Shown: piece after piece, positions 1-9,023 of the stretch | Position numbering within the stretch: position 1 is the stretch's first letter | Layout: every line of letters begins with the position of its first letter | NCBI RefSeq assembly: GCF_026340095.1 | Contig: NZ_JAPEPO010000001.1 | Span: 620,001-684,000 of the forward strand | Direction of reading: 5' to 3' | DNA from: Streptomyces sp. NBC_01446 | GTDB lineage: Bacteria; Actinomycetota; Actinomycetes; Streptomycetales; Streptomycetaceae | Length of the DNA: 64,000 nucleotides | Notes under the pieces: generated by a model | What the model was told of the DNA's origin: nothing | Database searches by the model: none | What the model saw: only the letters and a program-made list of their open reading frames with translations | Program-made: the position numbers and the translations under genes

Positions 1-397
1 TGCCCTGCAGGGCGCGGAACGCGGCGAGTTCGGTCATCGACGTCGAGAACGTGCACGCCGCAGAGCCGATGATGAAGATGCTGATCGCGCCCAGGAAGTA
101 GGGCTTGCGGCCGTGCAGGTCGGACAGCTTGCCGTAGAGCGGCGTCGCGATCGTCGAGGTGATCAGGTACGCCGTCGTCGCCCACGCCTGCTGGCTGAGG
201 CCGTGCAGGTCGTCCGCGATGGTGCGGATCGAGGTGGAGACGATGGTCTGGTCGAGCGCGGCCAGGAACATGCCCAGCATCAGACCGCTCAGAATGGTCA
301 GGATCTGACGGTGGCTCAGGCCACCGCCGGAGGAGGCGGGTGTCGCCTCCGTGTGCTTAGCGGTGTCTCGGCGCGGTGCCGACACGGCCTCACTCAT
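1..397 (-). CDS. MFS drug exporter, DHA2-like (N-terminal part, runs off left edge)
   Basis: Only the first 132 residues lie in the window. After a polar N-terminus of about 30 residues the reading frame gives a hydrophobic helix with LAALDQTIVSTS, then a second helix and the loop GKLSDLHGRKPYF. This loop is the classic MFS motif A between helices 2 and 3, and LDQTIV is typical of 14-helix multidrug exporters. The ATG at 397 overlaps the end of the upstream marR-type gene by 8 bases, so the two are co-transcribed and probably translationally coupled. By family knowledge it would export drugs by proton antiport; the substrate cannot be read. Confidence 0.88.
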   Translation of the reverse strand, partial: MSEAVSAPRRDTAKHTEATPASSGGGLSHRQILTILSGLMLGMFLAALDQTIVSTSIRTIADDLHGLSQQAWATTAYLITSTIATPLYGKLSDLHGRKPYFLGAISIFIIGSAACTFSTSMTELAAFRALQG

Positions 398-971
398 GCT
401 TGCTTGCTCCCTGCTGCGCCCCGGCTTCGGGCTGAGTCCCGTCGCCGTGGCGTTTCGTTTGATTCGCTACCAGGTCGTCGTTGAGGCGTGTCATCAGCCG
501 GATCAGCTGATACCGGTCCTCGGGGGGCCAGGGGTCGAGGAGCTCTGCCAACTGCGCGTCGCGCTGCTGGCGGTACTTCTCGTACACCGCCCTGCCGGAC
601 TCGGTCGCGTACAGCAGCGTGCCGCGCCGGTCCTCCGGGTCGGGCCGCCGCTCGATCAGACCGCGCTCCACCATGGAGCGGACCTGACGGCTGACCGTCG
701 ACAGGTCGAGGAAGGTCTCGGCGGCCAGATCAGTGGCCCGCTGCTCCCCGTCCCGCAGGAGCCGGGCCAGCAGGACGCGCTCACCGGCGCCCTGGTCCAG
801 CTTGGTCTGGTGCCTGCGTGCCGCGACCAGCCGGGTGAAGCGCACGATCTGGCTCCCCAGTCCTGCCCCGGCCTCCTCGGCACTGGCGACCCCGGTATCC
901 CCGGTATCCCCGGTATCCTCGGTTGTCCTGTGCTCCCCCGCTGCGCGGTCATGGACCGTCCCCTTGCCCAT
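390..971 (-). CDS. MarR-family transcriptional regulator
   Basis: This 193-residue protein has a winged-helix core. LLARLLRDGEQRATDLAAETFLDLSTVSRQVRSMVERGLIERR is read as wing helix, recognition helix (STVSRQVRSMVERG) and the start of the wing (RRPDPEDRRGTLL), the standard MarR pattern. The first 35 residues are polar with a TGDTGDTG repeat and are probably disordered. The ATG at 971 is preceded by a purine-rich ribosome site (GAGGGGG). The exporter gene overlaps its 3' end, so it most likely represses its own operon and responds to an exported compound. A palindrome about 35 bases upstream is the likely operator. Confidence 0.9.
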   Translation of the reverse strand: MGKGTVHDRAAGEHRTTEDTGDTGDTGVASAEEAGAGLGSQIVRFTRLVAARRHQTKLDQGAGERVLLARLLRDGEQRATDLAAETFLDLSTVSRQVRSMVERGLIERRPDPEDRRGTLLYATESGRAVYEKYRQQRDAQLAELLDPWPPEDRYQLIRLMTRLNDDLVANQTKRHGDGTQPEAGAQQGASKHE

Positions 972-1002
972 TGCCCGCCCCCTCTTCCGCTCAGATTTTA
1001 TT

Positions 1003-1020
1003 GCTTGTAGCTACCAAGTG
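1003..1020. promoter_or_regulatory. Candidate MarR operator
   Basis: The perfect 8-base palindrome GTAGCTAC at 1008-1015 is flanked by GCTT on one side and CCAAG on the other, giving an almost symmetric TTG...CAAG site. Size and placement just upstream of the marR-type start fit autoregulation by that family. Assignment is inference. Confidence 0.5.
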
Positions 1021-1236
1021 AGTGTAGAGGGCCCGGAACGGTGTCCGGTACGGGGCCTCGGATGCACGACCCGGCGCACATGGCAGCCGGATGCGCCGGT
1101 GGCGAAGGGGCCGACGCGAGAAGCTCTCCGTTTGAGGCGATCATGGTCTGACGCTGCCTGTGCTCGTACGTACTGGACCCGATAGGCCCGGTCAGGGCGA
1201 TCCCCTGACCTGCGGTGCCCGGATTTGACTGAGACG

Positions 1237-1272
1237 GTTACCTGCATGGCGTCTCAAGTGAGTGCAGGCAAC
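1237..1272. promoter_or_regulatory. Inverted repeat upstream of the HAD gene
   Basis: GTTACCTGCA at 1237-1246 is matched in inverse by TGCAGGCAAC at 1263-1272 (9 of 10 positions) with a 16-base spacer, 15 bases before the HAD ORF. It could be an operator or a hairpin ending transcription from the left; there is no T run. Confidence 0.35.
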
Positions 1273-1286
1273 TCAATCTGCGGCAT

Positions 1287-2024
1287 ATGCCAATGAGCGC
1301 CGTATCGGCGACCAGCGGAGCGTCCGGTCACCAGACTGGGCGGGTGACGACACGACCATCTTCCCCTGAAGATCTCCGTGCAGTTCTCTTCGACTCAGGC
1401 GGCGTGCTGACGCAGCCGATTGGCGGCCGGTGGAACCCACGAGCGGACTTCGAGCAGACCGTCCTCTTCTATGCCCCCTCGATCACGCCGGACCAGTTCG
1501 CCGCGGCCATCGCCACGGGCGACCATTTCTTCGCCGCCTCGTCGTCGACACCCGACTACGACGAGTACCACCGGGTGATGCTTCGTGACCTCGGCGTGGA
1601 CCCGACCTTGCAGCTTCTTGCCGACCTGCGCCGCGAGGTCCCGGCTGCCACGATCCTGGAGACGTACCCGGAGGTGGTGGAAACTCTGGAAGAGCTGAGC
1701 CGGCGGGGCGTGCGGATGGCGGTGGTCTCGGATGCCTGGCCCAATCTGCCCGACCTCCACGCCGAACTTGGGATCGGCCAGTTCTTCGAGGCGTATGCGA
1801 TCTCCGCCGAACTCGGCTGCGACAAGCCGGACCCGCGCATGTACCACCACGCCAGCACCGCACTGAATCTCGCGCCCGCACAGTGCCTCTTCCTCGACGA
1901 CGATCCGAGCCTGGTCGCCGCCGCGATCACACTCGGATACGCAGGGCGCGCGGTCTGTCGGGACTCGACAACTTCGGATGTGCCTTCCATCGCGTCCTTG
2001 GCGGAATTACTGGACCTCTTCTGA
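1287..2024 (+). CDS. HAD-superfamily hydrolase
   Basis: This 245-residue protein is a haloacid-dehalogenase-type phosphatase or hydrolase. Motif I is LFDSGGVL, motif II VVSDAW, motif III DKPDPRMY (Lys) and motif IV LFLDDDP. The usual second Asp of motif I (DxD) is Gly, as in the FD-x-GGVL branch of the family, so classic phosphatase chemistry may be modified. An alpha-helical cap lies between motifs I and II. The first 18 residues are unlike the family, and a GTG at 1342 (before TTRPSSPEDL) is a plausible alternative start. Substrate unknown. Confidence 0.8.
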   Translation: MPMSAVSATSGASGHQTGRVTTRPSSPEDLRAVLFDSGGVLTQPIGGRWNPRADFEQTVLFYAPSITPDQFAAAIATGDHFFAASSSTPDYDEYHRVMLRDLGVDPTLQLLADLRREVPAATILETYPEVVETLEELSRRGVRMAVVSDAWPNLPDLHAELGIGQFFEAYAISAELGCDKPDPRMYHHASTALNLAPAQCLFLDDDPSLVAAAITLGYAGRAVCRDSTTSDVPSIASLAELLDLF

Positions 2025-2306
2025 CACGGTCCTGCACGATTTCTTGCGTTCTGCTGGGCGGCGGCCACGGCGCTGTCAGCAGAGCGTGGTCGACCGTCGA
2101 GGACCAGCCCGGTGGCCGCGAGGCAGCCGTCGATCCACAACTCACGATGATCGCGGGTTGCTCGTATCCATCCGTGCCTCCGGGCCAAGCCGAATACCAG
2201 GCGACCGCAGAAGCCGACTCGACGATGTACCCATCGAGACTGAGACAACGAGACTGAGACAAACACAAGGGCGTCGCCCTCATCTGCTACCGGCGAGTGA
2301 GCCGGT

Positions 2307-2669
2307 TCATGCAGCTCCGAGGAATCCCGTGTCAAGACTCGCGGCAGGGAACCGGAACGAGGGAGACCAGCGGGCCTTGGACCGCCACCGCACCTTGAAC
2401 GTCCCGTGGTCCCGGCACGCCTTGTCGAGATCCCGGAGGGTCTGCTGCAACACGTGCGACGGCGCGGCCTTCAACCACCCGTGCTTGCACTTGGCGTGGG
2501 CCAGCTCGCCGGCTTGCGGGACGTAGTTCATCCACGCGCCCTGCGCCGGTATGCCCGCCGCTGCTCCAGACCGGTGTTCCACACCCGACCGGCAGATATG
2601 AGCGAACTCCTGACCCTGCGCGGCCTGGCCGGCCGTCACCTCAAGCCGGTACCTGCGACCAGTCAGCAC
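2307..2669 (-). pseudogene. tnpB N-terminal fragment (IS200/IS605 family)
   Basis: The minus frame reads RYRLEVTAGQAAQ at its start and later WLKAAPSHVLQQTLRDLDKA and FKVRWRSK, all hallmarks of the TnpB N-terminal region. A GTG at 2669 fits the usual TnpB start. The frame then ends in a short unrelated tail at 2307, so the RuvC catalytic part and zinc ribbon are gone. It is the dead end of a TnpB-carrying element, abutting an IS630 remnant on the other strand. Confidence 0.75.
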
Positions 2670-2717
2670 AAGAACTCCCACGGGGAGGACATCGCCGTGT
2701 GATTCGGACACGGTCGT

Positions 2718-3448
2718 GTGCCCCCACCAGATGAAGTTGCGCCGATGGTCGTCAGCGGTCCGCGGCGCACATGTGCCACCGCTCAACGGGTCCTGGACCT
2801 GTACGCGCGCATCTTCGATAGCACCCCGCTCGGAGAGGACGAGTACGTCATCTCCGCAGACGAGAAGACCTCCATCCAGGCCCGCTGTCGCTGCCATCCC
2901 ACCCTGGCCCCAGGCCAGGCCCGTTCGATGCGCGTCAACCACACTTACGGGCGCGGCGGAGCCCTGGCCTACCTGGCCGCCTACGACCTCCACCGGGCCG
3001 AGGTCTTCGGCCGCTGCGAACAGAGCACAGGCATCGTGCCGTTCATGAGACTGGTTGAGCAGGTGATGGGCAACGAACCCTACGCCAGCGCGAAACGGGT
3101 CTTCTTCATCGTCGACAACGGCTCCTCCCACCGCGGCAGGTCGGCCATCGACCGCCTGCCTCCCGGTTCCCGAACGCCGTCATGATCCACACGCCTGTCC
3201 ACGCCTCCTGGCTGAACCAGATAGAGATCTTCTTCTCCATCGTGCAGCGCAAGGTCGTCTCACCCAACGACTTCACAGACCTCGACGAGATCCGAACCCG
3301 GCTCCGAGCATTCGAAGATCGCTACAACGCCACAGCACAGCCGTTCCAGTGGAGGTTTACCACCTCCGATCTGGACGATCTGCTGGCCAGGCTCGACCGG
3401 CACACCGCCGATCACCAGGAAGAATCCTCCACCGCGCCGGCAGTGTGA
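2718..3448 (+). pseudogene. IS630-family transposase, 5'-truncated and frameshifted
   Basis: The first frame carries EYVISADEKTSIQAR and FFIVDNGSSHRG; the second carries HTPVHASWLNQIEIFFSIVQ. These supply the first D, second D and final E regions of an IS630 DDE transposase. The frames join if one G is restored near 3163-3165 (LPPGSRTPS becomes LASRFPNAV), so a single-base deletion broke the gene. The N-terminal helix-turn-helix half is absent. Inactive remnant. Confidence 0.85.
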
Positions 3449-3528
3449 TCAACCCCCGAAGGACTTCCGGAATCGACCACTAAGTCACAGCTCAATGTCA
3501 CAAGCGACACGGCCCACAGGACTCGCGG

Positions 3529-3546
3529 TGTTCGAATTATGTTCGA
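3529..3546. promoter_or_regulatory. Candidate SOS-type site upstream of dnaE2
   Basis: TGTTCGA occurs at 3529-3535 and again at 3540-3546, an 11-base period. The overlapping stretch TCGAATTATGTTCGA resembles the actinobacterial LexA box (TCGAAC-N4-GTTCGA) but is one base short in the spacer. Position, 64-80 bases before the dnaE2 start, fits DNA-damage control. The imperfect match leaves this uncertain. Confidence 0.4.
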
Positions 3547-3609
3547 TACATTGGAGACAGAAGTAGCCACCTGGCTTGAATCGCGTCTCGAGTAGTCGGA
3601 GGTGGTCCC

Positions 3610-6600
3610 GTGTCTGCTGGGGTCCACCTCCACACCGCCTCGGGGTACTCGCCCCGCTACGGCGCCTCGCTCCCCCACGACCTGGTGCGCCGGGCGGCAG
3701 AGCGCGGCATCGGCACGCTGGCCCTGACTGACCGGGACACCGTCGCCGGCACTGTGCGCTTCGCCAAAGCCACGGCCGCTGCCGGGATCCGTCCGGTGTT
3801 CGGGGTCGACCTGGCCGTCGCGCCCGCCACCGTGCCCGAGCGGCCCGCCCAGCGGCCGCATACGCCCGTGCGGGGCGGCGCGCACGTCCTCGAGGCGCGG
3901 TGGCGGGTCACGCTGCTGGCGCAGGATGCGGGCGGGTGGGCGCGACTGTGCCGGATCGTGTCGGCCGCGCATGAGCATCCCGTCGACGGGGTTCCGGTCG
4001 CGTCATGGCCGGTGCTGGCCGAGCGTCTGGGTGAGGGGCTGGTTGTGCTGCTCGGCCCGTCCTCGGAGCCCGTGGCTGCGCTCTCGGCCGGCCGGCCGGA
4101 CCTGGCCGAGCAGTTGCTCGAGCCGTGGCAGACCATCGCGAGGGCAGGGCTTCGGCTGGAGGCCGTCTACCTCGGTCAGACCGGCACGGGGGCGGGCTCG
4201 CTCCGGCTGGCCGCCCGTACGGTGCAGCTCGGCGACCAGCTCGGTGTGCCGGTCGTTGTCTCCAATGCGGTCCGTTACGCGGATCCCGGCCAGCACCGGC
4301 TGGCCGATGTGCTGGATGCGGCCCGCTTGCTGCGCCCGATCGACCGCCGCCAGGTCGACGGCGGCGAGCGCTGGCTGAAGGGGCCGGCCGAGATGGCCGC
4401 GGTCGCCGCGCGGGTCGCCGAGGCTGCTGGGCACGGCGCCGAGCGGGCGGCCGCGCTGCTTGCAGAGACCGAGGCCGTCGCCGCGTCCTGCACGCTGACG
4501 CCGGCGGATCTGGGGATGGGGCGGCCGGCTTTTCCCGAGCCGCACGTGGTCGGCGCCGACCGGGAGCGGGGTGGGGCGATGCGGCTGCTGCGCCAGCGCT
4601 GCGAGGCCGGGATGCTCGCCCGCGGCTTGGAGCGGGACGCGGCTGCGGTGCGCCAGCTGGACTATGAGCTTGATGTGATCGGCAGGCTGGGGTTTGAGGG
4701 CTACTTCCTCGCGGTCGCTCAAGTCGTCGCGGACGTACGGGCGATGGGCATTCGCGTCGCTGCGCGCGGCTCCGGGGCCGGCTCCATGGTCAATCACTCT
4801 CTGTTCGTGGCGACGGCGAACCCGCTCGCACACCGGCTCCTGTTCGAGCGCTTCCTGTCCGAGCGGCGGACGTCGTTGCCGGACATCGACCTCGACGTGG
4901 AGTCCGCACGACGCCTGGAGGTCTACGACAAGATCTTCGAAAGGTTCGGGCACGAGCGGGTCGCGGTCACCGGCATGCCCGAGACCTACCGGGCCCGGCA
5001 GGCGCTGCGCGACACCGGGCTGGCGCTCGGCATTGCCCCGCAGAGCATCGACACGATCGCCAAGTCCTTCCCGCATATCCGCGCGTGCGACATCCGCTCC
5101 GCGCTGGCCGAGCTGCCCGAACTGCGCCAACTCGCCGCCCGCGCCGAACAGTACGGGCCGCTGTTCGAGCTCGCCGAGGGCCTGGACGCCCTCGTGCGCG
5201 GTTACGCCATGCACCCCTGCGGCGTGATCCTCTCCAACGCCGCCCTGCTGGACCGGCTGCCGGTGCAGCCCACCCCGGGCGGCGACTACCCGATGCTGCA
5301 GGCCGACAAAGAGGACGTCGAAGACCTCGGACTGCTCAAACTCGATGTGCTCGGGGTGCGGATGCAGTCGGCGATGGCGCACGCGGTCACCGAGGTCCGC
5401 CGCACGACCGGCCGCCTCCTCGACCTCGACAACCCCGACCACGTCCCCCTCGACGATCCCTCCACGTTCGAGATGATCCGCCGCTCGGACACCATCGGCT
5501 GCTTCCAGATCGAGTCGCCAGGCCAGATGGACCTCGTCGGCCGGCTGCAGCCGCGCCACATGCAGGACGTCATCGCTGACATCAGCCTCTTCCGCCCCGG
5601 CCCGGTCAAGGGCGGCATGCCCGCCAAATTCATTGCCGCCCGGCACGGCGCCGCACCCCACTACCCGCACCCCGACCTGGAACCCATCCTCAACGACACC
5701 TACGGGGTCGTGATCTGGCACGAGCAGATCATCGCGATCCTCGCGAAGATGACCGGCTGCGACCGCGCCTTCGGTGACATCGCCCGCCGCGCCCTGGCCG
5801 ATCCCGAACGCCTGCCCGGCGTCGGGACCTGGTTCACGAAGGCAGCCACAGCACGCGGCTACACCGCCGCGGTCGTCGACGAAGTGTGGTCGGTAGTCCG
5901 CGAGTTCGGGGCGTACGGGTTCTGCCGCGCGCACGCGGTCGCCTTCGCCGTGCCGGCGGTGCAGTCCGCGTGGCTCAAGGCCCACCACCCCGCCGCCCTG
6001 TATGCGGGGCTGCTGGAACACGATCCCGGGATGTGGCCGATGCGGGTCATCGTTGCCGACGCCCGCCGCCATGGTGTCCCCGTCCTACCTGTCGACGTCT
6101 CACGCTCACGGCCCGAGCACCAGGTCGAGGCCACCGCAAACGGGTGGGGCGTGCGTCTGGCCCTGTCCACCGTGAAGGGCATGAGCGAGAGCGAGGAGGC
6201 GCGGATCGCCGCCCACCAGCCCTACGCGTCGCTCCAGGACTTCTGGCAACGCGCCAGACCATCACTGCCGATCGCTGAGCGCCTCATCCAGATCGGTGCC
6301 CTCGACGACGTGAAGGGCCAACTGACGCGCCGGGATCTGCTGCTGCAGGCCAGCGAACTGCACCGGCACGCACGCAACCACAAGGCCGCCGACGGTCAGC
6401 TCGCCCTGGGCGGGCAGCTCGTGACGTCCGAGCCCAGCGGCCTCAAGGAGATGACCAGCCGGGAGCGGATGAGTGCCGAGATCGAGGTCCTGTCCATCGA
6501 CGTCTCCCAGCACCTGATGGAGCACCACCACCGGCTGCTGCGCGAGCTCGGGGCAACCGACTCCGCCCATCTGCGGCGCATGATCCCCGGGCAGACGGTC

Positions 6601-7113
6601 CTTGTCGCCGGGGTCCGCGCCTCCACCCAGACCCCGCCCATCCCGAGCGGGAAACGGGTCATCTTCGTGACGCTGGAGGACGGCTCGGGACTCGTCGACC
6701 TCGCCTTCTTCGAAGACTCGCACGACGCCTGCGCGCACACGATCTTCCACTCCGGGCTGCTCCTGGTGCGCGGCACCGTCGAGAAACGCGGCCTGGACCG
6801 CCCCGGCGAAGGGCACCAGGCCCGGCGCACGGTGGTCGGCGAAATGGTCTGGGACCTGGAAGAAGTCGCCGCGGTCCGCCGGGATCACGGCGTGCAGGCC
6901 GCAACAGAACTCATCGGCCGCAGCGGACCGGCGCCCACACCCCCACAGCCCGCCCCCTCCCCCGCACCGGGCACTGCCTCGGCGCGCGGCCGCGCACTCA
7001 CCGACGGCACCGCAGGCGCGCAACTGCACGCCTGGGCCGACCTTCAGCCCGCCGGCACCCGCGCCGCCGACCTTCGCCGCCTTGGCCACCGCTCCCCCGG
7101 GAGCGCCGGATGA
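3610..7113 (+). CDS. dnaE2: Error-prone DNA polymerase III alpha subunit
   Basis: This 1167-residue protein matches DnaE2. The N-terminal PHP domain begins VHLHTASGYSPRYGAS and TLALTDRDTVAG. The catalytic palm shows ARGSGAGS and, near residue 424, PDIDLDVES with the paired catalytic aspartates. Later come GCFQIESPGQM, a helix-hairpin-helix region (GAYGFCRAHAVAFA) and a C-terminal OB fold (GKRVIFVTLEDGSGLVDL). GTG at 3610 follows a strong GGAGGTGG site at 3598. It overlaps the next gene by ATGA. DnaE2 carries out mutagenic translesion synthesis together with ImuB and the beta clamp. The chromosomal replicative DnaE1 is a different, longer protein. Confidence 0.93.
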   Translation: MSAGVHLHTASGYSPRYGASLPHDLVRRAAERGIGTLALTDRDTVAGTVRFAKATAAAGIRPVFGVDLAVAPATVPERPAQRPHTPVRGGAHVLEARWRVTLLAQDAGGWARLCRIVSAAHEHPVDGVPVASWPVLAERLGEGLVVLLGPSSEPVAALSAGRPDLAEQLLEPWQTIARAGLRLEAVYLGQTGTGAGSLRLAARTVQLGDQLGVPVVVSNAVRYADPGQHRLADVLDAARLLRPIDRRQVDGGERWLKGPAEMAAVAARVAEAAGHGAERAAALLAETEAVAASCTLTPADLGMGRPAFPEPHVVGADRERGGAMRLLRQRCEAGMLARGLERDAAAVRQLDYELDVIGRLGFEGYFLAVAQVVADVRAMGIRVAARGSGAGSMVNHSLFVATANPLAHRLLFERFLSERRTSLPDIDLDVESARRLEVYDKIFERFGHERVAVTGMPETYRARQALRDTGLALGIAPQSIDTIAKSFPHIRACDIRSALAELPELRQLAARAEQYGPLFELAEGLDALVRGYAMHPCGVILSNAALLDRLPVQPTPGGDYPMLQADKEDVEDLGLLKLDVLGVRMQSAMAHAVTEVRRTTGRLLDLDNPDHVPLDDPSTFEMIRRSDTIGCFQIESPGQMDLVGRLQPRHMQDVIADISLFRPGPVKGGMPAKFIAARHGAAPHYPHPDLEPILNDTYGVVIWHEQIIAILAKMTGCDRAFGDIARRALADPERLPGVGTWFTKAATARGYTAAVVDEVWSVVREFGAYGFCRAHAVAFAVPAVQSAWLKAHHPAALYAGLLEHDPGMWPMRVIVADARRHGVPVLPVDVSRSRPEHQVEATANGWGVRLALSTVKGMSESEEARIAAHQPYASLQDFWQRARPSLPIAERLIQIGALDDVKGQLTRRDLLLQASELHRHARNHKAADGQLALGGQLVTSEPSGLKEMTSRERMSAEIEVLSIDVSQHLMEHHHRLLRELGATDSAHLRRMIPGQTVLVAGVRASTQTPPIPSGKRVIFVTLEDGSGLVDLAFFEDSHDACAHTIFHSGLLLVRGTVEKRGLDRPGEGHQARRTVVGEMVWDLEEVAAVRRDHGVQAATELIGRSGPAPTPPQPAPSPAPGTASARGRALTDGTAGAQLHAWADLQPAGTRAADLRRLGHRSPGSAG

Positions 7114-8198
7114 CCATCCTTTCCGCGTCGTACGACACCCCGACCGGCCCGCGTTCGTCGCGCCCGCACAGTGTGCTGCGCGTGTACTTCCACCTCGCCG
7201 ACCACCCCGACCCGCTAGGGCTCTTCGAGAAATTGCTCGGGCTCGTGGAGGACATCACCCCCATCCATCAGCCCCACCCCGCCGACTACAGCGCCGACCT
7301 GGACATCACCGGCGCCCTGCGGCTCTTCGACCGCAGCCCGTACGAAATCGCTGCCCTGCTCCAACTGCGGTCCATAGCGCTCTACGGGGTGCGGGCGACA
7401 GTCGGGGGCGGCCGCTCACCGATGATCGCCGCGATGGCGGCCGCAGCCACCCGCCACGGCAACATCACCGTGATCGGCCCTGCCGACGACGCGGTGGCCG
7501 CGTTCCTGCGGCCGCAGCCGCTCGCCACGCTTCCCGGCATCGGCCCCGCCACCGCCAAAACCCTGACCCGCTACGGCATCACCACGATCGGACAGCTCGC
7601 CGACACCCCCACCGGCCCGCTCACCCGGCTCCTCGGCGCGCACGCCGCCCGCGAGCTGACCGCCCGCGCCCACGGCACCGACGAACGGCCTGTCCAGCGC
7701 GGAGCACTGATCCGTTCCACCAGCGCCAGCCATCGCTTCGAACACGACGAACTCGATCCGGATGTCCACCGTCGGGCGCTGCTCGCCCTCAGCGGAGAAC
7801 TGGGCGCCCGACTGCGTACAACCGGCGAGGTGTGCCGGGGCCTTACCCTCACGGTCCGGTACGCCGACCGCTCCAGCACCACCCGCAGCCGCGCCCTTCC
7901 CGAACCCACCCCGCACACCCCCGCGCTGAGCACGCTCGCCTACACCCTGTACGCGGCCCTGGGCCTGCAACGGGCTCGCGTGCGGCAGCTCTCCCTGCGC
8001 GCCGATCACCTCGAAACCGCCGAAGGCGCCCACCACCAACTGCTGCTCGACGACGGCGGCGACGACAAAGCCCGCCGCATCGAAGCCGTCGCAGACGCCG
8101 CTCGCAGCCGGTTCGGACCACACGTCATCACAGCCGCCGCCCTCGCCCGCACCCTCCCCCAAGCCCCACAAGGCGGGCACCTCAAGGAGCCGACATGA
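7110..8198 (+). CDS. ImuB-like Y-family polymerase homologue without catalytic acids
   Basis: This 362-residue Y-family fold protein has finger/palm sequence (DITGALRLFDRSPYEIAALL), a helix-hairpin-helix (TLPGIGPATAKTLTRYGITTIGQLA) and a little-finger-like C-terminus. The N-terminal metal motif (DxD) reads VYFHLAD, and the second (SIDEAYLD in DinB) reads SADLDITG, so both catalytic acid clusters are lost. That is the known signature of ImuB, an adaptor linking DnaE2 to the sliding clamp. Coupling to dnaE2 by the ATGA overlap strengthens the call. I saw no imuA-type recombinase gene beside it and no certain clamp-binding motif. Confidence 0.8.
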   Translation: MTILSASYDTPTGPRSSRPHSVLRVYFHLADHPDPLGLFEKLLGLVEDITPIHQPHPADYSADLDITGALRLFDRSPYEIAALLQLRSIALYGVRATVGGGRSPMIAAMAAAATRHGNITVIGPADDAVAAFLRPQPLATLPGIGPATAKTLTRYGITTIGQLADTPTGPLTRLLGAHAARELTARAHGTDERPVQRGALIRSTSASHRFEHDELDPDVHRRALLALSGELGARLRTTGEVCRGLTLTVRYADRSSTTRSRALPEPTPHTPALSTLAYTLYAALGLQRARVRQLSLRADHLETAEGAHHQLLLDDGGDDKARRIEAVADAARSRFGPHVITAAALARTLPQAPQGGHLKEPT

Positions 8199-8214
8199 GC
8201 AGGGCGAGCGCAGG

Positions 8215-8575
8215 CCGCTACCACCTGGTCTCTCCATCGACGGCACCGACGGCCGCTGCCGCCCGCTGTGCTTCGTCCTCACGCCCGGCCAGGTCGGCAC
8301 GTACCCGCGTTCGAGCACGTCATGGCCGCACTGCGCGTGCCCAGAGCGATCGGCCGACCGCGCATCCGGCCCCGCGTGGCCCTGGCGGACCGGGCCTACT
8401 CTTCCCCAGTCATCCGAGACGCAGGCGCAACATCCGGGCGGTGATCCCACGGCCCGCCGACCAGATCGCCCGCCGAAAGCGGAAGGGCCGCTGCGGCGGC
8501 CGCCCGCCTGCCTTCGACCGCGAGGCCTACAAGCGACGCGACAGCGTCGAACGCTGCATCAACCGTCTGGACGGA
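8215..8575 (+). pseudogene. IS5-family transposase C-terminal fragment
   Basis: Two frames together give IGRPRIRPRVALADRAYSS, then RNIRAVIPRPADQIARRKRKG, GGRPPAFDREAYKRRDSVER and CINRL. These are the second Asp and final Glu regions of an IS5-type (IS427-like) transposase. A frameshift separates them near 8410-8420, and sequence after CINRL is unrelated. Dead remnant that also replaced the start of the following SUKH-type gene. Confidence 0.75.
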
Positions 8576-8582
8576 TCTCTCG

Positions 8583-8919
8583 GAGCCGCTTCCCAGTCCG
8601 GTCGAGCCTGGTGCCTTCCTCGTGCGGTTCCTCCGGGATCAGCAGGACTGCGTCATCTGGTACCTCTACCTACGTCCGTCGAGCGAGGTGTTCGTGGTGC
8701 ACTCCGACCTCGACTACGAGTACGAGTGCGAGGCGCGGCGCGACGGGGAAGAGACACATACTGATCTCGACGATGCGGAGGAGCAGAGGGCCGCGATCCT
8801 GTGGTGTGCGCCGTCGTTCGAGGAGTTTGCCCATCGGTTGTGGATTGAGAACCGTCTGTGGCATGCGGTTAACGACCGTGACCTGCCACGGCTCGAGCCG
8901 CAGTTGCAGGACTACTTGC
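8583..8919 (+). pseudogene. SUKH (SMI1/KNR4)-type gene, 5'-truncated and interrupted by IS21
   Basis: The frame PVEPGAFLVRFLRDQQDCVIW, then a DYEYECEARRDGEETHTDL acidic stretch, CAPSFEEFAHRLWIENRLWH and LEPQLQDYL resembles the C-terminal half of Streptomyces SMI1/KNR4 proteins, often immunity proteins of toxin systems. The N-terminal half is replaced by an IS5 fragment. At 8920 an IS21 element begins. Removing it and one copy of the duplicated CTTGC rejoins the frame as QDYLHHYAPSGASM and stop at 11574. The family call is from memory of similar sequences; the interruption is seen directly. Confidence 0.7.
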
Positions 8920-9023
8920 TGTCAACGGTCATTGAGATGCCCAGGTGGGTGGCCGTTGGGTGTCCAGGCTGGTGGCCATCAGAAACCCAGGCGTGTGGCC
9001 AGTGGTGTTCCTGGGGGTGGGGG

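Noticed and set aside
38..484. Plus-strand frames over the MFS and MarR genes
   Set aside because: Shadow frames; both minus-strand genes have clear family motifs.
2025..2306. Possible transposase scrap (minus strand, RDHRELWIDGCLAATG)
   Set aside because: Too short and no certain family match; left unannotated.
4003..6072. Minus-strand 689-residue open frame
   Set aside because: Antisense shadow of dnaE2 produced by GC-rich codons; low-complexity Arg/Gly/His content.
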